From contig JAHNEJ010001594.1 of NCBI GenBank assembly GCA_022559845.1, positions 1 to 64,000 of the forward strand: DNA of 64,000 nt, in the 5' to 3' direction. Both the position numbers and the translations under genes were made by a program. Source of the DNA: Amorphophallus konjac (lineage: Eukaryota; Streptophyta; Magnoliopsida; Alismatales; Araceae). Of the stretch, positions 57,471-64,000 are shown in pieces; positions within the stretch are counted from its first letter, which is position 1; the number at the start of each line of letters is the position of its first letter. The notes beneath the pieces are model-generated. The model ran no database searches and was not told the DNA's origin. It saw only the letters and a program-made list of their open reading frames with translations.

Positions 57471-57499
57471 TCCTTGCCTTTTGGCATTATAGGTTCAAA

Positions 57500-57715
57500 A
57501 AAAAAACGGGGTTAAAAATATTGATGCCCCAGCGGACTTGGTTGTTTCTGTTAGGGGAGCAATCAAGGGCAAAAAGGCTTTAACCCGGCTAAGGTGAAAA
57601 CCCGAAAGGGCGCCTTAGGCAAAAATGGGTACCCCTCAGTGTGAAAACCCGCAAGGGCGCACTGGAAAAAGCTAAAGGGGGCCAGTCCTGGCGAAAACCC
57701 GAAAGGGCGGTAGGG
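57500..57715 (+). repeat. Second cluster of three GNRA-type mini-hairpins
   Basis: CCCGAAAGGG at 57601-57610, CCCGCAAGGG at 57648-57657 and CCCGAAAGGG at 57698-57707. Same order, loop sequences and 47/50-base spacing as the first cluster. Confidence 0.85.
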
Positions 57716-57779
57716 CTGGTAAAGTGATAAAAAAAAGAAAAAAAAGCATACATGCAAGAGGATAGAAGCAAAAGCTGCT

Positions 57780-59570
57780 GAATTCTGTCCTTTATTCATC
57801 ATATCATCAATGGAGCCCGAGACAAGCCCTCGGGGTAACTCCGACAAACATAGGCAAAGTACAACTGCCCTACGTCCAAGAATGTACCGAAGCCCATCAA
57901 GCACCAGACTCGCTCCTCCTCAGGTCAGCAAGGCGAGTCTCGTTCTGAAGAGCTTCCTCCTGGAGCCCCTCAAGCCTAAGGCGAAGAGTCTACATCAGCA
58001 CGCGCAAGACTGCGCTCCTCGGTCTCTCGGAGCTCTCGCAAAAGCTCCTGAAGCCCACATCGGCACGCACAAGACTGCGCTCCTCGGTCCCCCAGACCTC
58101 TGACAAAAGCTCCTACACTCTGTGGGAGGCCACCTGCTCGAGCTCGCAAGCGGCCTCAACCTGGGCGCCCACCTCAGCTTGGGCCGCCCGAAGTCTGCAA
58201 AGTTGCTGCTCCTTCTGCTGAATGAGTAGCTCAGTCCTCCGCCTCCGCTCCTGAATAGCGCGAAGGCGGGTGAACTCCTCCCATAAAGGCGTAAGCTCAG
58301 TCGTCCAGGCCTCCCGCGGGAGATCAAATGCATGCAAAACTATGGAAGCAAATGCTACTACACTCTGTCCTTTACTTATGAATATCTTCAAAGAAGGGAG
58401 CCCGAGACAAGCCCCCGGGGTAACTCCGACAAACATAGGCAAAGTACAACAGCTCTACGTTCAAGAATGTACTGAAGCCCATCAAGCACCAGACTCGCTC
58501 CTCCTCAGGTCAGCAAGGCGAGTCTCGTTCTGAAGAGCTTCCTCCTGGAGCCCCTCAAGCCTACGGCGAAGAGTCTACATCAGCACGCGCAAGACTGCGC
58601 TCCTCGGTCTCTCGGAGCTCTCGCAAAAGCTCCTGGAGCCCCTCAAGCCTACGGCGGAGGATCTACATCGGCACGCACAAGACTGCGCTCCTCCTCGGTC
58701 CCCCGGACCTCTGACAAAAGCTCCTACACTCTGTGAGAGGCCACCTGCTCGAGCTCGCAAGCGGCCTCGACCTGGGCCCCCACCTCAGCTTGGGCCGCCC
58801 GAAGTCTGCAAAGCTGCTGCTCCTTCTGCTGAATGAGTAGCTCAGTCCTCTGCCTCCGCTCCTGAATAGCGCGAAGGCGGGCGAACTCCTCCCATAAAGG
58901 CGCAAGCTCAGTCGTCCAGGCGTCCCGCGGGAGATCAAATGCATGCAAAAGGATGAAAGCAAATGCTACTACACTCTGTTCTTTACTTATGAATATCTTT
59001 AAAGAAGGGAGCCCGAGACAAGCCCCCGGGGTAACTCCGACAAACATAGGCAAAGTACAACAGTCTTACGTTCAAGAATGTACCGAAGCCCATCAAGCAC
59101 CAGACTCGCTCCTCCTCAGGTCAGCAAGGCGAGTCTCGTTCTGAAGAGCTTCCTCCTGGAGCCCCTCAAGCCTACGGCGAAGAGTCTACATCAGCACGCG
59201 CAAGACTGCGCTCCTCGGTCTCTCGGAGCTCTCGTAAAAGCTCCTGGAGCCCCTCAAGCCTACGGCGGAGGATCTACATCGGCACGCACAAGACTGCGCT
59301 CCTCCTCGGTTCCCCGGACCTCTGACAAAAGCTCCTACACTCTGTGGGAGGCCACCTGCTCGAGCTCGCAAGCGGCCTCGACCTGGGCCCCCACCTCAGC
59401 TTGGGTCGCCCGAAGTCTGCAAAGCTGTTGCTCCTTCTGCTGAATGAGTAGCTCAGTCCTCCGCCTCCGCTCCTGAATAGCGCGAAGGCGGGTGAACTCC
59501 TCCCATAAAGGCGCAAGCTCAATCGTCCGGGCGTCCCACGGGAGATCAAATGCATGCATCTGGCAATGCT
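57780..59570 (-). repeat. Three ~611-bp tandem copies of an antisense coiled-coil segment
   Basis: Units start near 57812 (about 588 bp, missing 23 bases), 58400 and 59011. On the minus strand each encodes about 109 codons with SLKIFISKGQSVV, LWEEFTRLRAIQERRRRTELL and EVGAQVEAACELEQVASH, a charged coiled coil. Similar coiled-coil tails occur in antisense ORFs of Tat elements, so this may be the surviving, amplified end of such a gene. Confidence 0.75.
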
Positions 59571-59754
59571 ACACCAAGTGGAGGACCATTCGGCCACTCC
59601 ATCACAAGGGCCAGGGAACTCTGAAGCAGCTTTGAAGCCTCACTAGCTGAAGCTAAAACAAAGAAAGGAGTTGCCTCAGCCGGCATCTACCCAGACCAAC
59701 ATGCCTTAAGGGCTGGTCTACATCAACCTTGGCTATCACAAGTCAGCAGTTGGT

Positions 59755-60385
59755 CTGCTTTAACATTCGGCGACATACCTCAGCGGTCAGCCGACACATC
59801 GACATGTTCGGCTACACACCTCAGTGGTCAGCCGACACATCTTCAATGATACCTCAGCGGTCAGTCGACACATCAACATGTTCGGCTACACCTCAGATGT
59901 TAGCCCACACATCTTCGGCGACATACCTTAGTGGTCAGCCGGCACAATGACTTTTGGCCAAACGCACCCCCAAGGGTCGGCCAGTGTCAGTCTCTAGCTA
60001 TCACAGCTCAACAGTCAATCAACGACGACTCAGATGGATGCGTCTCTTCGAGACAGGCCTACATCAACTTCGGGCCAACAAGTCTCTCAGAAGCAGGCCC
60101 CCATCTACTTCGGGCCAACAAGTCTCTCAGAAGCAGGTCCCATCAACTTCGGGCCAACAAGTCTCTCAGAAGTAGGCCTACATCTACTTCGGGCCAACAA
60201 GTCTCTCAGAAGTAGGCCCCATCAACTTCGGGCCAGACGCAGGCCTACATCAACTTCGGGCCAACAAGTCTCTCAGAAGCAGATCCCCATCAACTTTGGG
60301 CCAACAAGTCTCTCAGAAGCAGGCCTACAACAACTACAGACCAACAAGCCTCGTCGAGGCAGGTCTTCATCAACTACATGCCAGC
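59755..60385 (+). repeat. Two further short tandem arrays
   Basis: 59760-59950: units of about 45-50 bp with CTCAGCGGTCAGCCGACACATC. 60055-60385: about eight 40-bp units with GGGCCAACAAGTCTCTCAGAAG. Neither is coding. Confidence 0.8.
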
Positions 60386-60545
60386 AAGCCTCTACGAGGG
60401 GACGACATATATTGGCTCTGGCTAGTATAACCCTAAGGGTTGGTTCACATCAACTTCAGCTTTCTGGAATGCAACGAAGTAGTAAGGTGCAGTTCTACAG
60501 AAAGCACGGACCGTCTGCCTCCGCCCCGGCTTTGACGAACGTCCC

Positions 60546-60557
60546 GTGGGGGGCATT
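60546..60557 (+). promoter_or_regulatory. Polypurine tract of element B
   Basis: GTGGGGGGCATTT immediately before the 3' LTR, a form common in plant gypsy elements. Confidence 0.75.
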
Positions 60558-62187
60558 TGTTGGAAGCAAATTTTGCTATGAAAAAACACCTCCTCTTTTA
60601 TTTAATTGGAGCAGAAATGGGCCAACATGGAGACGGAAGACCCGTCCGGGGTCGGAGGGACCCGTTCGGGGTCGCCCCACCCCGGGGTGGGTCTACGCGG
60701 GGCCGCGAGCAGGCAGGTGGGCCCGCCCGGGGCCGTGCGACCCCGGCGGGACCCCCGGGATCCCCGCGACCCCGAGGAGGTCCCACCCGGGGCACGCGAC
60801 CCCGGGGAGGTCCCGGACCGGCCCGGGGACCTCCCACCCCGGGGAGGTCACTCTCCCGCGCGCGGATACTTAAAAAAATTTCAAAAATGACCTCCCCAGG
60901 GTCATTCTCATGCCATCCAACCCGAACGTCCTCGGGGAGGTTCCCCCACTTCTATAAATAGACCCCCGGGGGTCCAAGCATGGGGCATCTACAACCCACT
61001 ACAAGCTTCAGCCTACGGAGCACACTCGAAGCGTTTGTTCGTCTGTTCTGACCTGTGTGGGATAAGTCCCCGGGTCTTGTGTATGTGCCCCTATGAGGGT
61101 ATATTTATAATTTTGCCCCTCAGTGGGCCATGTTGTAAGTTTCTAAGTCCCGGGACGACTATGTCATTTGCTTCTACCCTAATAATGGGAGAATTGCATA
61201 AATGTCCTCCCCGGGACCCGAGAAACATAAAAGTCCTGTTGTTTGCAGTTATACCCTGCAACTTTCGTAACTGGGGCTACGCCCCTATTTCCCGTGTTAG
61301 TGCGGACTTTTGTACAGTCGATAACTCGCTGACAACCCTTGTACTCATTCGGACTATAAAAGCGCTCAGCATGTTTTATGTATGTCGTCGGGGAAAAATT
61401 ATAAGAAAACCCCCCACTTTCACAAAATTACATATATACCCTTTTCTCGGCCAGGTTGACAGTTATGTGTCTTCTGCGAAGTCTCTTGTCTTTCCTTTGG
61501 TCCGGAAATGTTGTCAGCCCATTCCGACATTCAGATACCACCCCAACTCTAGGTCTGTGTAGGGTATGGTAAAATTACCAAAATACCCCTACGACCTAAA
61601 AACGGCATACCAGCCCCCGTAACCCTCCAGAAAGAGCCTCAGCGCCTTGGGAAGTCAGGAACCCGATCTTACTTCCGTTCCAGTTTAGAAATTTCAGAAG
61701 TGCCCCTGGTCTAGTAAAATTATTAAAATATCCCTGGGTTGGTAAAATTACCAAAACACCTTCGGGGTCTAGAAAATTTCTCTCTACTTCAAAAAATGCC
61801 TAAGGCTTCCGCGTATTCGCGTTTCTATTCCTAAATCTTAGGGTTTTGTTCATACTTAACCTTAACTGTATTAACATGTTGGTGGTAAATGAGTGGTCAT
61901 GGAGAGTCTCTCGAGTGAACTTGCCCTCTATATCAGAACCTCTGTAGAAGACTTTGGGGATTTCTTTGACAGTTAAACAAAGGTGTTCGGACGTTAGGCT
62001 GATGTAAATCAACACTGACTCCAGTCAGTGGGGAAAGGTCCAGCACTCGAATCCAAATCGTTTGATATGATGCGCACCCACGGAATCACCCTCTACTCAG
62101 ATGGGGGGGATGTTTCTTTTCAAAAAGAACAAAAATCTACATTTTATCTACGATAAAAAGACGAATAGATTTTTTCCGTGTCTCACA
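60558..62187 (+). repeat. Element B 3' LTR
   Basis: 1630 bp, TGTTGG ... TCTCACA, aligned throughout with 42817-44455 but with many substitutions and small indels. TATAAATAG at 60953-60961. Followed by the GCCCT duplication. Confidence 0.9.
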
Positions 62188-64000
62188 GCCCTAAAGTTTT
62201 GTAGTTTGTTTTTATACTCCCCGAGCTTTCAAGCTATCCCTGCTACTGCTAAATTAGGGACTGTTGCATAAGCTAACAAGCAATATTGGGTTCATTCACC
62301 ATTTAGTTAGTGAGCAGTGTTGGGGCAAGATGTTGAGATAAACCAAAGTCCTAGGAACTTTATGATTTTGACTGGGCCCATAAAGAGGCTTGCCATTTTG
62401 GCTTCTGTTGTTTGTATATTTTCCCAGAATGAGGTTAAGTGCATATGGAATTTGAATTTTCCCCCCTTTTAGGGTGCATGTAGTTAAGTTTGAAGGGACG
62501 GGTGGTGAGAGACATTAGGAGGCATGCTTTTTTACTTTCTTGTGTGTTGGCAGGAGGACACTCATCTAGTAGCTCCATCTTGTTTCTCGATGGATCATTT
62601 CTCAATGCGAATCCCTTCTCCCCCTCTTCTGCATTTCAGTTATGTAGGGCATGAATTACCTTTATCTGTATAGATTTTTATTTCGCTAAATTGTGGACTG
62701 GTCCAGTTTCTAGCATTTCGGTTGTGTAGGGTATGGATTTCCTTCATCTGTATACATTTTTATTTCGGTAAATTGTGGACTGGTCCAGTTTCTAGCATCT
62801 GAATTAATTTGAGGTCCATGGATTGATTTCTCTCTTTGATCAATCCAAACAAGTTTGAAAATTTAATTTTGAGTCCATTCTGTCACCAGACTGCTTACCC
62901 CATTAACTGTGATTTACTATATGCCTAAAAGTGCCCTTCTTTTAAATTTAAAATTATCAAGTTTACCATTCCCATGAAAGTTTTGGGTGCTTACGAACTA
63001 TACTTGTATATCCCACTTTCTTTTACAAGTAATACATACGTGGTATCATCCACTTCTCCAAAAAAAATCCCCATGAAAGATGCTATGGACTTGAATTCTG
63101 AACACATTCTTATCATAAAAAGAAAAGAAAAACATAAAAATACTTCAGAAATATGAATGTATCATGCCTAGGAAAAAAACTCTGAAAAATTAACATAGAG
63201 CTTAAACTTTTTTTTTGAAAAGTAATATATGAGCAAACAAAATTCTCAACCTCAAAACATCTAAACATCCTAGTTAGCTTAACATGTTATACTAAAAACA
63301 ATTGAAAATTTAAATTTTGAAAATCATCTCTTCGTATAGTTCTCGAAGAAGATCCAAAATATGCCCAAAAGTTCAGCTACCTCAACATATCATACCCACA
63401 AAAAAAAGAAAGCTTAATAATGTTATTGTCATTGCAGATAACCTGAGTCACTACGAAAATCTAAAGAAACTTATATGCAACGTGTGCTCACCCTAACGAG
63501 ATCAACAATTACCGTGAAAACAAATTAAATTGAAACATAAACTTATAATTAATCAACAAGAAAGAAGATCTGAGCACATGGTAGACTGGACTCGTTGCAC
63601 TTGCACAGAACCATGATTAGGTCAAGTAAAGAGCAAGTTGGGAAGGAAAAATTGATAAAAAATGTTTTTAATGATCTGATTAGATAGCAGAAAATGCGCT
63701 AGTCATCAGGTATTCGAATAACAAAGGAAGTGCTGTACATGCATGAACATGGGATGAATAAAAAATGGGATTTTAGAAGGAATCTGGTTGGTGGCCTCGT
63801 CTCTTCGACGTGCTCTCTAACTGCTAGAGTGGCCTCTCGCCCCTCAGTGCCTCACTCCCGATGAGGCTTTGACCTCTGCCGCAGTGTCTTGCGATCAAGG
63901 CTTTAACCACCACAGTGCCTTCACCTTCCAGCCTTCCACTGTCTTGCCTCCACTGACTGAAGAATAGGGTTTAGAAATGTGATTTGGGAAAGTTGACTTG
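62188..64000 (+). other. Intron 7 of MRD1-like gene, right part
   Basis: After the GCCCT duplication the sequence is AT-rich with no supported exon. An 82-bp tandem duplication lies at 62631-62794. The last 220 bases become GC-richer with no recognised feature. I looked for the expected next MRD1 exon and did not find one, so the intron probably continues or the gene is truncated. Confidence 0.5.
62631..62794 (+). repeat. 82-bp tandem duplication
   Basis: GCATTTCAGTTATGTAGGGC (62631) and GCATTTCGGTTGTGTAGGG (62713) begin two copies that end in GGTCCAGTTTCTA; they differ at about ten positions. Confidence 0.85.

Larger units (their letters stand above)
42817..62187 (+). mobile_element. Element B: full-length Tat-lineage Ty3/gypsy retrotransposon, 19,371 bp
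   Basis: Complete LTR element with GCCCT duplicated at 42812-42816 and 62188-62192, two LTRs (TGTTGG ... TCTCACA), a primer-binding-like site, and a purine tract before the 3' LTR. Order on the plus strand: a repeat-rich pre-gag ORF region, gag with three zinc knuckles, protease, reverse transcriptase, RNase H, second RNase H and integrase, then nearly 5 kb of repeats. The RNase H doublet places it in Tat. The LTRs differ at many sites, so the insertion is not recent, and every protein gene is frameshifted. It lies in the sense orientation inside intron 7 of the MRD1-like gene. Confidence 0.9.

Noticed and set aside
63780..64000. GC-richer end segment considered as another LTR or an exon
   Set aside because: No TG/CA boundary, no splice-site-bounded frame and no match to elsewhere in the window.

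Overview
This is a stretch of a flowering-plant nuclear genome. The evidence is a spliced GT-AG gene for a nucleolar RNA-binding protein (MRD1/RBM19 type), plant-specific plant-mobile-domain and FAR1-like sequences, and large Tat-lineage Ty3/gypsy elements with two RNase H domains. I cannot name the species. Almost everything except the MRD1-like gene is mobile DNA, much of it nested and decayed. I see no rRNA, tRNA or CRISPR locus.

Layout. (1) 1-447 is the outer end of an LTR from a related element, inserted into the next unit. (2) 448-25581 is a giant minus-strand Tat element (element A). It has a 3' LTR cut at 448, a purine tract near 1965, integrase, second RNase H, reverse transcriptase, a G-patch segment, protease and gag running leftward from about 18.3 kb, a primer-binding-like site at 19500-19517, and an apparent 6-kb 5' LTR at 19523-25581 filled with tandem arrays. 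Between integrase and 3' LTR it carries two plus-strand, intron-containing plant-mobile-domain genes, each with its own TATA-like promoter. (3) 25582 to about 27.7 kb is the 3' end of a plus-strand gypsy element (element C) with an antisense ORF and an LTR; element A inserted into that ORF. (4) A FAR1-like N-terminal fragment lies where element C landed. (5) 28836-37529 is a hAT transposon with an exact 8-bp target duplication, a decayed BED/DUF659/dimerisation transposase and a second BED-finger ORF, the latter split by a copia-like solo LTR. (6) 38.3-42.0 kb holds the first seven exons (454 codons) of the MRD1/RBM19-like gene on the plus strand, with its initiator ATG split by intron 1. Intron 5 contains a LINE fragment that itself holds a 166-bp TTA-flanked MITE. 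(7) Intron 7 holds a complete 19,371-bp plus-strand Tat element (element B, 42817-62187) with exact GCCCT target duplications, two 1.6-kb LTRs, frameshifted gag-pol, and an unusual repeat-rich 3' region. (8) 62188-64000 appears to be more of that intron; no further exon was recognised.

How the parts relate. The MRD1-like gene is the only probable functional host gene, and its remaining RRMs must lie beyond the window. Both Tat elements have gag-protease-RT-RNase H-second RNase H-integrase order, related primer-binding sites, and extra sequence between integrase and 3' LTR. In A that space encodes plus-strand genes whose introns could survive retrotransposition because they are antisense to the genomic RNA. 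In B it holds antisense coiled-coil repeats and two clusters of small GNRA-type hairpins. All transposon proteins seen here carry stops, frameshifts or lost key residues, so these copies look non-autonomous.
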